From Bacteroides sp. AN502(2024) (GTDB lineage: Bacteria; Bacteroidota; Bacteroidia; Bacteroidales; Bacteroidaceae), in assembly GCF_041227145.1 (NCBI RefSeq), contig NZ_JBGFSP010000003.1, positions 3,658,001-3,722,000 on the forward strand: a DNA stretch of 64,000 bases. The letters run 5' to 3'. Made by a program: the position numbers and the translations under genes. The notes beneath the pieces are model-generated. The model saw nothing but the letters and a program-made list of their open reading frames with translations. It was not told where the DNA came from and did not search any database. Positions 52,749-61,858 of the stretch are shown here, one piece after another. Each line of letters opens with the position of its first letter. Position 1 is the first letter of the stretch.

Positions 52749-53123
52749 GGTTTTATTTTTAATGTAAATGAGATGTTTACCTTATTTTGGGTGTAAAAGT
52801 AACACTTTTGTTTGGTGTATCAAATACACTCTTATATGTTATGCAGCATAAAAGGTATGTTTTATAATTTTTCCACACCTTGATTATATATAAATGTACG
52901 CTTTCCGGTGTTTCATATTCGTATTATATGATTGTAATGAATAGGTGTTTTTTTATCTGATTTCGTATTATAAATACAGATACCGGATGGAAATTTTTAC
53001 AAATGAATGGATTTTGGTCTTTTTTGACCGATAAACATCTGTTTATGATAAAATCGGGTACGCGGAAAAATGGGAATCTGATTATCTTTGCAATTTAATT
53101 ATATATAATTTTTATTGAAAACC
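52749..53123. promoter_or_regulatory. Divergent arabinose regulatory region
   Basis: A 375-bp gap between galM (minus) and GH51 (plus). GTGTATCAAATACAC (52815-52829) is a perfect palindrome and the best AraR operator candidate. TTATGC-A-GCATAA and a GTATT-ATA-AATAC dyad (near 52963) are further palindromes. TATCTTTG (53083-53090) is an exact -7 element for GH51. No clean -7 was found for galM. AraR binding is inferred from position only. Confidence 0.5.
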
Positions 53124-55109
53124 ATGAGAAGATACACAGAATTACTGGCTACATTAGCCTTATCTGCTGGCATGGCACTTCATGCACAAACCAATGAAAT
53201 AGTGATTCAGACTAAGAAGTTGGGGGCTGAAATCCAACCTACTATGTACGGACTCTTTTTTGAAGACATCAATTATGCTGCCGATGGCGGATTATACGCG
53301 GAACTGGTAAAGAACCGCTCGTTCGAGTTCCCCCAGCATCTGATGGGATGGAATACCTATGGCAAAGTGACTTTGCAGGATGACGGCCCTTTTGAGCGCA
53401 ATCCGCATTATGTGCGTCTTGATAATCCGGGGCATGCTCACAAGCATACCGGACTGGATAACGAAGGCTTTTTCGGTATTGGCGTCAAGAAAGGAGAGGA
53501 GTATCGCTTTTCTGTTTGGGCGCGTTTGCCGCTAGGAAGTACGAAAGAAACATTGAGAATCGAACTTGTCGATACTAAATCAATGGGGGAACGTCAGGCT
53601 TTTGCTGCGGAGAATCTGACGATTGACTCCAACGAATGGAAAAAGTATCAAGTCATCCTGAAGCCCGGTATTACCCATCCAAAATCCGTACTCCGCATTT
53701 TCCTTACTTCTAAAGGAACGGTTGATTTGGAGCACGTTTCTCTTTTCCCGGTTGATACCTGGAAAGGGCATGAAAATGGTCTTCGCAAAGATTTAGCACA
53801 AGCATTGGCGGATATTCATCCCGGAGTCTTCCGCTTCCCCGGTGGTTGTATCGTAGAAGGTACGGATCTCGAAACCCGTTATGACTGGAAGAAATCCGTG
53901 GGGCCGGTAGAAAACCGTCCATTGAACGAAAACCGCTGGCAATATACCTTTACCCATCGTTTCTTCCCGGATTATTATCAGAGCTATGGATTAGGATTCT
54001 ACGAATACTTCCTATTGTCCGAAGAAATGGGTGCAGCGCCTCTTCCGATCCTGAATTGCGGTCTTTCCTGTCAATATCAGAATAATGGTTCGAAAGCTCA
54101 CGTTGCGGTTTGTGATCTGGATAGCTATATTCAGGATGCACTCGATCTGATCGAATTTGCCAATGGTGACGTTAATACTACATGGGGGAAGGTACGTGCC
54201 GATATGGGACATCCCACTCCATTTAATCTGCAGTTTATCGGTATCGGTAACGAACAATGGGGAAAAGAATATCCCGAACGTCTTGAACCGTTTATCAAAG
54301 CCATTCGTAAGGCGCATCCGGAAATCAAAATCGTAGGTAGCTCCGGTCCGAACTCCGAAGGAAAAGAATTCGATTACTTGTGGCCTGAAATGAAGCGTTT
54401 GAAAGTAGATCTGGTAGACGAACACTTCTATCGTCCCGAAAGCTGGTTCCTCAGTCAGGGAGCACGCTATGATAATTACGACCGCAAAGGACCGAAAGTA
54501 TTTGCCGGCGAATATGCTTGCCACGGAAAAGGAAAGAAATGGAACCACTTCCATGCTGCCTTGCTCGAAGCTGCATTCATGACAGGTTTGGAACGCAATG
54601 CTGATGTCGTACACATGGCTACTTATGCCCCGCTTTTCGCTCACGTAGAAGGATGGCAATGGCGTCCTGACATGATCTGGTTTGACAACAACCGCTCGGT
54701 TAAGACCGTAAGCTACTATGTACAGCAGCTTTTTAGCGAGAACAAGGGATCGCATGTACTTCCACTTACAATGGACAATAAACCCCTTATGGGAGGAGAG
54801 GGGCAGAACGGTCTTTTTGCGAGTGCTGTCTATGATGAGAATCCGGATGAGATTGTGGTAAAGGTGGCCAATACTTCTGACACGGCCCAATCACTTGATT
54901 TCACCTTCAAAGGGCTGGGCAAGAAACAACGTATCACAGGTATTACAGTCACGACACTTTCCTCTTCAGATCTTGATGCCGATAATACTCTTGACGACCC
55001 TGAGAAAATAATGCCCTTAGTTGACAGGACTGATATTAATACCACCGAAGGTTGGTCGACAGAAATTGCCCCGAGTACCTTCTGTGTATTCCGATTCTCA
55101 AAAAAATAA
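53124..55109 (+). CDS. GH51 alpha-L-arabinofuranosidase with N-terminal carbohydrate-binding region (exported)
   Basis: 661 aa from ATG 53124; a TTG start at 53115 is possible but less likely. A signal peptide (about 1-21, LHAQ) is followed by a CBM4-like beta-sandwich (about 60-210). The GH51 barrel has FIGIGNEQWGKEYPERL (acid/base Glu) and KVFAGEYACHGKGKK (nucleophile Glu). It is larger than the GH51 at 41091 and divergent from the araP operon, so the two probably attack different arabinan or arabinoxylan linkages. A terminator follows at 55168. Confidence 0.92.
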   Translation: MRRYTELLATLALSAGMALHAQTNEIVIQTKKLGAEIQPTMYGLFFEDINYAADGGLYAELVKNRSFEFPQHLMGWNTYGKVTLQDDGPFERNPHYVRLDNPGHAHKHTGLDNEGFFGIGVKKGEEYRFSVWARLPLGSTKETLRIELVDTKSMGERQAFAAENLTIDSNEWKKYQVILKPGITHPKSVLRIFLTSKGTVDLEHVSLFPVDTWKGHENGLRKDLAQALADIHPGVFRFPGGCIVEGTDLETRYDWKKSVGPVENRPLNENRWQYTFTHRFFPDYYQSYGLGFYEYFLLSEEMGAAPLPILNCGLSCQYQNNGSKAHVAVCDLDSYIQDALDLIEFANGDVNTTWGKVRADMGHPTPFNLQFIGIGNEQWGKEYPERLEPFIKAIRKAHPEIKIVGSSGPNSEGKEFDYLWPEMKRLKVDLVDEHFYRPESWFLSQGARYDNYDRKGPKVFAGEYACHGKGKKWNHFHAALLEAAFMTGLERNADVVHMATYAPLFAHVEGWQWRPDMIWFDNNRSVKTVSYYVQQLFSENKGSHVLPLTMDNKPLMGGEGQNGLFASAVYDENPDEIVVKVANTSDTAQSLDFTFKGLGKKQRITGITVTTLSSSDLDADNTLDDPEKIMPLVDRTDINTTEGWSTEIAPSTFCVFRFSKK

Positions 55110-55167
55110 TCCAATTTGCCTACTGGTATGGATAATTTGGAAACACTTGCAAGACTTTTCGCTCAAA

Positions 55168-55205
55168 GAAGGTGTGTCGTAATGAACGATACGCCTTCTT
55201 TTTTT
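55168..55205 (+). terminator. Terminator after GH51, related to the hairpin repeat family
   Basis: GAAGGTGTGTCGT pairs with ACGATACGCCTTC (two G-U pairs), followed by seven T. The GGTGTGTC arm is shared with the repeats at 13764, 31673 and 55609. Confidence 0.8.
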
Positions 55206-55235
55206 CATCACCTATAAAGAATCAGTAAACCTTCT

Positions 55236-55628
55236 TCAAGCTGCGCTCTTTTGAAGATTTGTTTGATAAATGTGTTCCCCCCATCTGAAAAGAGCGGGTA
55301 CAAGTTTATAAAACAGTTTAATCATCCAGTCTATACCTTCTTTTCTCATTTTTGCACACATCTTTTTTATATTGAAGGCAATGGCCAAGAATGCGAAGTC
55401 CATAAAGACCTTCTCCTTTCCAAAATGGCGGAAACGTTTGTAGTTCATATTATATTTTATTTGCCCGAACACAGCTTCCGGTTCTATACATCTTTGCCCT
55501 CTGTGTTTCAGTCCTTCTTCGGAACATAGTAATTCTTTGGCTTTCTGCCTGTATTTCCTGAGTCTGTGATTCAGTTCTATTGTCCTGTTTCCCTTTGCCT
55601 TAAAACATGAAGGTGCGCATTTTGACAC
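55236..55628 (-). pseudogene. IS1182-family transposase, C-terminal fragment
   Basis: 130 codons with the IS1182 C-terminal signature EPEAVFGQIKYNMNYKRFRHFGKEKVFMDFAFLA, followed by FNIKKMCAKMRK. A complete transposase would have about 450-550 aa with the DDE core, which is missing. Hairpins at 55168 and 55609 flank it. Confidence 0.75.
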
Positions 55629-55639
55629 ACCTTCTTTTT
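55609..55639. terminator. Hairpin repeat flanking the IS1182 fragment
   Basis: GAAGGTGCGCA pairs with TGACACACCTTC, followed by TTTTT. Together with 55168-55205 it may be the two halves of one older repeat split by the IS1182 insertion. Confidence 0.6.
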
Positions 55640-55693
55640 GTTGCTTGTGAGGAAATAAAATATAACCTTCACTTTTTGCGGGGTAGTAGAAAT

Positions 55694-55936
55694 TTAGTGG
55701 GGATACCTATAAAGTCTGGTAATACAGCAAATGAAGAAATTCTTGTCGATTACGTCTCTTAGGTTGGATCGGAAAAGTTTACTCCGAGCGTTGAACGATT
55801 CAGTTATGGCGTTTGAAGCCCTACTGTTATAAAAGTTCAGGGTGTCCTCATCGTATTCACACAGCTCTTCTTTGATGCCAATGTTTTTTACTTGACTAAA
55901 GCATCGCTTTAGCCGGTCTAAAGCAATGCTTTTCAT
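55694..55936 (-). pseudogene. ISL3-type (ISAon1-like) transposase, C-terminal fragment
   Basis: 80 codons with YDEDTLNFYNSRASNAITESFNARSKLFRSNLRDV, the usual end of ISAon1-type transposases. No N-terminal part is seen. Three short dyads of the form TAAAGC-N-GCTTTA overlap the 5' end (about 55895-55955). Confidence 0.65.
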
Positions 55937-56196
55937 TCCTTAAAGCTACGCTTTAGAGAGTTAATCAGAGATACATTCATTCCGAAAGTTTGATGCACGA
56001 ACGAATGTTATTACCGATCCTCTCCCTATTGATTTCGTCAATTCCTCTTTCATCCTATCACCGTCTTCCTGAAACTCCCTATTTATCGTATTTACAGAGC
56101 GGTGATAGGTTGTTATTAACCTATCACCTCATCTGTCACCTATCACCGCCTGTTTTTTGACAGCCCGATTTGTTTCAAGATGTTTCAATTGCTTGA

Positions 56197-56320
56197 AAAC
56201 ACTTTGTTTCAATAGGGTGAACACTTTGTTTCAATAGGGTGGAACACTCTGTTTCAACACGGTGAACACTTTGTTCCAAGGCGCGAAACACTTTGTTCCA
56301 TGCCGCAAAACACTTTCAAA
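56197..56320. repeat. Tandem repeat, ~22-bp unit, five to six copies
   Basis: Units read AACACTTTGTTTCAATAGGG with later variants CACGG and GCGCG. They lie just inside the left palindrome arm and end at the IS3-family left end. Confidence 0.75.
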
Positions 56321-56487
56321 GGTGACTTATACTAGAAATGGTTGTCACTTTTAGAGGCTAGTTACTAAATAAGTTGTCACATTCTGTTATTCATAACTAA
56401 AACAGTTGTTAGTTTCTTCCCTTTGCTCCTAAGATAGTTGTCATACGTAAAAACAATGGACAAATCTGAGTGTGCTCGGGCTCTCGG

Positions 56488-56524
56488 TAAAAGTCAATAG
56501 GGTTCGACACCCTATTGGCTTTTG
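56488..56524 (-). terminator. Hairpin downstream of the IS3 transposase gene
   Basis: AAAGTCAATAGGG (56490-56502) pairs with CCCTATTGGCTTT (56510-56522). It lies about 80 bp after the orfB stop and may end the IS transcript. Confidence 0.6.
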
Positions 56525-56599
56525 TGAGACAATGGCTTAAACCGTCATGTCCCGGGTTCTCGGTATCGCAAATATAGTATTTATTTATCATATGGAACC

Positions 56600-57442
56600 T
56601 TATTTTTTCCACAATGATTTTCCCGGCACCTCTCCATGATATACGTCCATGGGTTTTTTCATACCTATGCTCATATGCGGTCGTCCATTATTATAGAAGT
56701 CAATCATTCGCGTAATCTGCTCCCGTGCCATCTCTTTATCCCTGAACAGCGACATGCCGTATATCCATTCCGTTTTCAGGATGCCATTCATCCTTTCTGC
56801 TACCGCATTGTCCGTCGGGTTGTAATCTTCAGTCATGCTCACACGTATATGATGAGTGACCAGTGTGTCGATATAGGCATCGCAGGCATACTGTACCCCC
56901 CGGTCGGAATGGTGGATTGTGCCGCAAAGATTGCCACCTCCAGCCTCATTGATGGCCTGTTCCAGTGCCTGTAGCGTATATTCGGCATGCAAACTGGGAG
57001 AGAGCACCCATCCTAAAACGGCATGTGAGTACATGTCCGTTACAAGATGGAGGTAGCATACGCCACCTTCAATCCAGATGTAAGTGATGTCACATACCCA
57101 GATATGGTTCGGGTATTGTGCCGTTACCCCCTTGATCAGATTCGGATACTTCTTGTAAAGATGGTGGGAGTCCGTCGTATGCCTGGGTTTCTTCGGGGGC
57201 AGCATAAGGCGTTCCGAACGCAGCAGATGAAGGAAGGCATCCCGCCCTCCGGTTATCTCGCTTCCATAAAGGGAGCGGAGCTCATGGTATAATTTCAAAC
57301 CACCGATGCCCGGAGCCTTTGAGCGGTAGAAGAAGACGGCATCCAAGATGGCTGTTCTGATCTGATGACGCGACAAAAGATTTTTTTTCTTTTTGTAATA
57401 GGCCTGGGAAGACATGCCAAACAGTCCGCAAAGGGTTTTCAC
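56600..57442 (-). CDS. IS3-family transposase OrfB (integrase core)
   Basis: 280 aa from the GTG/ATG region at 57442, probably expressed mainly as an OrfAB fusion; the frame is open upstream through the slippery site. An HTH_21-type N-terminus precedes the DDE core: IWVCDITYIWIEGG (first Asp), TIHHSDRGVQYACDAY (second Asp) and NAVAERMNGILKTEWI (Glu). The C-terminus ARE motif EQITRMIDFYNNGRPHMSIGM is typical. All catalytic residues are present. Confidence 0.93.
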   Translation of the reverse strand: MKTLCGLFGMSSQAYYKKKKNLLSRHQIRTAILDAVFFYRSKAPGIGGLKLYHELRSLYGSEITGGRDAFLHLLRSERLMLPPKKPRHTTDSHHLYKKYPNLIKGVTAQYPNHIWVCDITYIWIEGGVCYLHLVTDMYSHAVLGWVLSPSLHAEYTLQALEQAINEAGGGNLCGTIHHSDRGVQYACDAYIDTLVTHHIRVSMTEDYNPTDNAVAERMNGILKTEWIYGMSLFRDKEMAREQITRMIDFYNNGRPHMSIGMKKPMDVYHGEVPGKSLWKK

Positions 57443-57477
57443 ACTGATGTGAGGAAACTCTTCACGAAGGCCGGTGA

Positions 57478-57855
57478 CTATTTGGCACCATCTTTTTTTA
57501 AGATGGAAATCCCTTCTTCTCTTTCTGTGAGTTCAATCAGTCTTTCAAAGGCATGGGAACGAAGTTTTTCAAGTTCCAAAGCCTTTCTCAGACGCAAATT
57601 TTCCGCTTCAAGAAGTTCTTCTTTAGATTTTGATTTTGGATTCTTTTTCATTTGAAGATCTGACAGAAGTTCGGGGGACAAAGATAAGGAATCCGAATCA
57701 ATTGCATAACACTTTTGCCAACGCAGAATATAAGTATGGTTGGGTAAACCCCATTTCTTGGCAGTAGCAAACATTGACAAACCGCTACTGAAGTAATCAC
57801 GGAGAACTTCCAATTTGAAAGTCTCAGAATAAATCTTACGAGATAATTTAGACAT
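57478..57855 (-). CDS. IS3-family OrfA (HTH protein)
   Basis: 125 aa. An HTH_Tnp_1-type domain (ETFKLEVLRDYFSSGLSMFATAKKWGLPNHTYILRW) is followed by a leucine-zipper helix (EELLEAENLRLRKALELEKLRSHAFERLIEL). It binds the IS ends and supplies the N-terminus of the OrfAB transposase by frameshift. Confidence 0.92.
   Translation of the reverse strand: MSKLSRKIYSETFKLEVLRDYFSSGLSMFATAKKWGLPNHTYILRWQKCYAIDSDSLSLSPELLSDLQMKKNPKSKSKEELLEAENLRLRKALELEKLRSHAFERLIELTEREEGISILKKDGAK
57492..57499 (-). other. Programmed -1 frameshift site (A7G)
   Basis: On the minus strand AAAAAAAG sits in the OrfA frame as TTA AAA AAA GAT. Slipping one base back continues as AAA AGA TGG and stays open into OrfB, giving the fusion that acts as transposase in IS3 elements. 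Confidence 0.8.
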
Positions 57856-58042
57856 AATTTTTCTTTTTTTATGTCTCTAAAAAGGTGTCAACCTAAATCC
57901 GTATAAGACAAAACAAATCGGCTTTCAAAAAAATAGGCGGTGATAGGTGATAGATGAGGTGATAGGTTAGTAGCAACCTATCACCGCTCTGTAAATACGA
58001 TGAATAGGGAGTTTCAGGAAGACGGTGATAGGATGAAAGAGG

Positions 58043-58619
58043 ATTTTCGTTTTTATGTATGAGAGAGCCGTGTATCTCACTGCCAAAAACTTGATCGGAC
58101 TCAGCCTCTGTTCTCGTTATAAAATAAGGGCGTTTTTCCGGTCACATCCACCCTCTGCTGGGCAAATAAAGTAACCGGAAACTCCACAACAGAAGGTAGT
58201 GCTCTTCTACAGTGTACTTTTTTACCTATTCGCTAAGTGCTATACGCGCTTTTTTTTACTTTCTCCCAACTCACACTCTCCGCTCCTGAATGTCGAGGAT
58301 GCGTTGCGCCTTGATTATGCTGTTTGCTCATTTCTTGTTCAAACAAGGGGAATGCAGGTCCTAGTATACGCGGTATGCCGATTGGGTTGCATCACCAATT
58401 TTAGCAAATCAACCATTAAATGCTTGATTCCTTTGGGTGAGATAGGATATAGTTGCTTGAGAAGTTCCTCCTTACCTGTATCTTTGCTAAGAGTAGCGCT
58501 ATTGAATCGTTGAAAGACTTTTGTGTATGAGCTTGTACAGCACGTGATAAGAAGTAGTAATAGCTGTTTTTCATTCAGAGTTTATTTACGATATGAGTAC
58601 TAAAAAGCCTTTTTATCCG
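58043..58619. other. Interval without a convincing gene; possible decayed frame on the minus strand
   Basis: A hairpin TTTCCGGTCAC / GTAACCGGAAA lies at about 58135-58187. On the minus strand, ATG 58574 opens MKNSYYYFLSRAVQAHTQKS, and a shifted frame then gives KEELLKQLYPISPKGIKHLM, LPKL-like. Together they could be a frameshifted small gene, but I recognise no family. The plus-strand frame from 58199 looks spurious. Confidence 0.3.
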
Positions 58620-59756
58620 TTACTTCAAAGGAATTACCATATTCCATGATTTTGTAGCGTTATCAAATCCGCCGGGACCATCCATTGTTGCAAAGAAGGC
58701 ATGTGTGGCTTTTCCATTCTCAAAGAGAAGGAACGGGCGTTCCAGTTGTCCTTGCATTTCAACTTTTCCATCCTCCCATTCTACGGTGCGTGAATAGGCT
58801 TTCGGGTCTTTATCTACAGTCCAATGGATGCCGTCGGTTGAGTGAGCCATGACTCCGCCACCTCTTTCGCCAGTATATTTGGCTACGTGATCTTTGAAAA
58901 TGGCATGATACCCTTTAGAGTCTTTCCATAAAAACGGATCTTCGGCTTCTCCCTGACCGTCTACTTGGAAGATGGGCTGATCATTGTTCAATACCGTATA
59001 AGGTCCTTCAATGTTGGGAGCATAAGCGATTCCTAATGCCATGTCCGAGTATTTGCCGTTTTCAGTATGAGCCCTTCCTTTGAAAATCATCATTACAGAA
59101 CCGTCTTCTTGAATAACAGGCGAAGGGTTGGATACTAAATAACTATAGAAAGTATTGGCTTTTGTCTTTAATATCGGTTCATCGAAACGTTTCCAAGGAC
59201 CGTAAGGAGAATCTGCAACAGCCAGTCCGATGCGTTTATTGACACGTCCGACGATGCACCATGGGCTGCTTAATGTCAGTTTATTATAAGTCGGTTCACC
59301 GAATGGGTGGGTGGAACCCATATATATAAGGTAATATTTGTTCTTGTACTTCAGGATACGCGGATTATGAGTGGAGCGTCCGTCCCAATATTGCGCACCA
59401 CGTGCCGGCAGGGCAATGTCGCAGAATTGGTAAGGGCCTTCAGGTGTGCCGGATACGGCATGTACGATTTCTGAGGCAATCATCCATCCCGGATGGAAAG
59501 GTAGTGACTTCGGGAAACGGGAAACAAACATGTGATATTTTCCGTCTTCTCCTTTGATAACAGAGCTTCCCCAACTCCAATATCCTTCACATTCAAAAGC
59601 CGGAGTGCGGGGAGCTTTGTCCAATCGATGAAACAACTCATTATGCGATTGTTGTTTCATGACCAGTAAGTTTTCTAGTTTTTGAGCATGAGTATGTATC
59701 GCATATAGCACAAAGATTAAGGATAAAAGAGTCGGATGATAAGTTTTCACAGCCAT
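58620..59756 (-). CDS. Exported beta-propeller glycosidase-like protein (GH43/GH117-type superfamily)
   Basis: 378 aa with a signal peptide (about 1-24, HTHAQ). The repeated blades with YWSWGSSVIKGEDGKYHMFV, STHNPRILKYKNKYYLIYMG, VSNPSPVIQEDGSVMMIFKG and AEDPFLWKDSKGYHAIFKDH are typical of five-bladed propeller hydrolases, with candidate Asp/Glu in the SWGSS, HNPR and EAEDPF segments. Exact family and substrate are not clear. It stands alone, just 3' of the decayed sensor-regulator gene that may once have controlled it. Confidence 0.75.
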   Translation of the reverse strand: MAVKTYHPTLLSLIFVLYAIHTHAQKLENLLVMKQQSHNELFHRLDKAPRTPAFECEGYWSWGSSVIKGEDGKYHMFVSRFPKSLPFHPGWMIASEIVHAVSGTPEGPYQFCDIALPARGAQYWDGRSTHNPRILKYKNKYYLIYMGSTHPFGEPTYNKLTLSSPWCIVGRVNKRIGLAVADSPYGPWKRFDEPILKTKANTFYSYLVSNPSPVIQEDGSVMMIFKGRAHTENGKYSDMALGIAYAPNIEGPYTVLNNDQPIFQVDGQGEAEDPFLWKDSKGYHAIFKDHVAKYTGERGGGVMAHSTDGIHWTVDKDPKAYSRTVEWEDGKVEMQGQLERPFLLFENGKATHAFFATMDGPGGFDNATKSWNMVIPLK

Positions 59757-59861
59757 TACTTTAATTTTTAACTAGTTTTCGGAAGCAAAGAAAGTATTTT
59801 TTCTTCTAAAGAAAGTGCTATTTAAGTCCTAAATAAGTGCTTCTTTAATCCAAAAACTGTT

Positions 59862-61590
59862 TTAAACCATCTTTTCGTCACTTTTTCCTTTTCGATATGC
59901 TTGCGGCACTACTTGATATTTTTCTTTGAAACTTTTGCTGAACTGCCGTGGAGACGAAAAGTCTAGTTTGTCGGATATTTCCGATATATTCAGTTCCGGA
60001 TGTTCTTTCAATAAGATTGCCGCCCGTTTTAAACGGATAGTCACAATGAAGTCATACGGAGTTTTGCCGGTGATGTCTTTCAGTTTGGTGAATAGCTTGC
60101 TTCGTACGATTCCTATTTCACGGGCAAGCATATCTACATTGAATTCTATGTTGTCTATATGCTGGTCTATAATTTTCATGGCTTTGTCTATAAACTCCTT
60201 GTCCATTGGATTGGTAGCTATAATTTGTGGAGTTTCTTGCGGATGCTTGCTGAATTTTTCTTGTAACATGATCCGGTTGTTTATCAGATTGTTGCAACGG
60301 GATAACAGAATGTTGACATTGAATGGTTTGGTTATGTAGTCATCGGCACCCAGGCGCAACCCTTCCATACTATGCTCGATAGACGTTCTTGCCGTGAGGA
60401 GTACCACCGGAATGTGGCAGGTTTCTAAATTCTCCTTGACTAGCTTGCATAAGTCAGTTCCCGACATTTTAGGCATTACAACATCGCTTAGTATAAGATG
60501 AGGATGCTCCGATTGTACTTTCTCCCATCCATCTTCTCCATCGCAAGCGGTGAACACTTGATAGAATGGGGCGAATATGTCGGCGAGCATTTCCATCTGA
60601 CCGATGATAAGTGTCAATGGAGTACGGGACTCATGGGAGATATTCGTAAAGAAACGGAGTTTCGTCTGGTTAAGCTGTTCAATATCTTCCGCATGCTTTT
60701 GTTCGTATCTCAGAGACCCTTGAAGTTTGATACGATTCTTATAAGTGCGGACGATGAAATAGAGGATGATACTGATGCAGAGCGTATAAAGTAGGTAAGA
60801 CCAAGCGGTGCGGTAGAACGGCGGTAATATTTTAATGTCGAGATGACTTGTTTGTGAATTTGCGGCTGGGGTAGTCCAGAATAGAGAACCCGATATCTGT
60901 AGTGAATAAGATCTTATTCGGAGAAAGCTCGCATACATCATATACACAGTTACTTCCCAAGCCATTCTTTTGCTCATCGAAGTTTTCGAAGTCGTTCGTT
61001 TCATGCTTATATAAATCGACACCGCTTTCGGAAGTACAGAACCATAGTCTTTTCTGGCTGTCTTCATAGATACGTCCGATATGATTGCTGATGATACGAT
61101 GTTCTAACGCATGGTTATGTTTATAGTTTTCTGTTTTCTTGGTATCGCTCCGATAGGCATAGACACCTTCTCCGTTTCCGCAGATCCAAAGTGTTCCCTG
61201 ATAATCTACATGAACTGATACGGTACCTCTAATAGGACTATCTTGACTATCTTGAAATAAAAGGAGTGCCTTTTCAGTTTGGGGATTAAACAGGCAGACT
61301 CCTTTGTGAGTGGCAAGAAGAAGATTGTCTTTGTAAGGAACAATTTCTCGGATAATATTTGAGGGGAGAGTACCCTTGTCGCTATTTGTATGATACCGGA
61401 TGAATTTGTTACTGCGAAGATCCAGCTTGTTCAATCCTCCCATGTGGGTGCCTACCCATACTTTCCCTGTAGAATCTTGAAGATATTGGTAATGTTCCCT
61501 TGTGGAAGGAGATGAACGGGTTCTTGCTTTTTATCGATCCGGAACAGTCCGTGTTCTTCCGTTCTATTAATCAATTCATCTAAATGAATT
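59862..61590 (-). pseudogene. Hybrid two-component system regulator, decayed
   Basis: Fragments of a Bacteroides HTCS in order: propeller repeats in one frame (about 61590-61500; GLFRIDKKQEPVHLLPQG), more propeller (61443-60832; IWNN-like blades such as LWICGNGEGVYAY), a membrane helix (YLLYTLCISIILYFIV) and the start of HisKA (RFFTNISHESRTPLTLIIGQ). There follow a receiver domain (HLILSDVVMPKMSG, LLTARTS) and an AraC-type HTH (about the last 100 residues). The Y_Y_Y domain, most of HisKA and all of HATPase are deleted in frame, and there are at least two frameshifts. It cannot signal. Confidence 0.85.
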
Positions 61591-61715
61591 ATGCGGTTGT
61601 ACAAGTGTGATTTGATACTTGCCAGTTAGCTATGAAAATAATAGATGGAAGTCATTGCAATTCGTTGATTATTAATTTGATATAAGAGAAATACAGCTTT
61701 TCTTCAGGAAAAGAC

Positions 61716-61766
61716 AAAAACATCCTATTGTTTTTAGTGAACTTATCTTAAAAATAGGATGTTTTT
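61716..61766. terminator. Bidirectional hairpin with poly-T ends
   Basis: AAAAACATCCTATT (61716-61729) pairs perfectly with AATAGGATGTTTTT (61753-61766). With A and T runs on both sides it can end transcription from either direction, separating the fucose-isomerase-like gene from the HTCS remnant. Confidence 0.8.
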
Positions 61767-61808
61767 AGGTTTAACTATTTGATTATTATCTCTGTGATAT
61801 TTTGTATT

Positions 61809-61820
61809 CCCCCCCCCCCC
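61809..61820. repeat. Homopolymer of 12 C
   Basis: A run of 12 C on the + strand (G on the minus) lies 38 bp after the stop of the fucose-isomerase-like gene. Such runs slip readily; here it is outside any gene, between a stop codon and a hairpin. Confidence 0.85.
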
Positions 61821-61858
61821 TATAGTACTTAAAAATAATACAAAAATATGGTAAGGGT

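Larger units (their letters stand above)
56323..57910 (-). mobile_element. IS3-family insertion sequence (orfA/orfB)
   Basis: The ends TGACTTATAC (56323) and GTATAAGACA (57901-57910) are inverted, and the similarity runs on for about 37 bp, including GTTGTCAC/GTTGACAC and TTTTAGAG. The left end holds additional GTTGTCAY words about 32 bp apart, perhaps transposase sites. orfA and orfB are on the minus strand with an A7 slippery site between. No exact target duplication was found; the left flank AAAGG and right flank AAACA differ, so one end may have been rearranged. Confidence 0.85.
56044..58042. repeat. Long palindromic element interrupted by an IS3-family insertion
   Basis: The left arm 56044-56178 and right arm 57913-58042 are inverted copies rich in the word GGTGATAGG (for example CCTATCACCG with CGGTGATAGG in each arm). 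The arms were once much closer; the intervening sequence is a tandem repeat (56197-56320) and the IS3-family element (56323-57910). The arm design (a word, a spacer of about 36-43 bp, its complement, then several more copies) matches the palindrome at 3553-3955, although the word is different. Confidence 0.8.

Noticed and set aside
54012..54890. 292-codon minus frame under the second GH51
   Set aside because: Antisense shadow; composition is not protein-like and no motifs are seen.
58199..58513. 104-codon + strand frame
   Set aside because: No start signal, no family features; the minus strand carries a more plausible but decayed frame.
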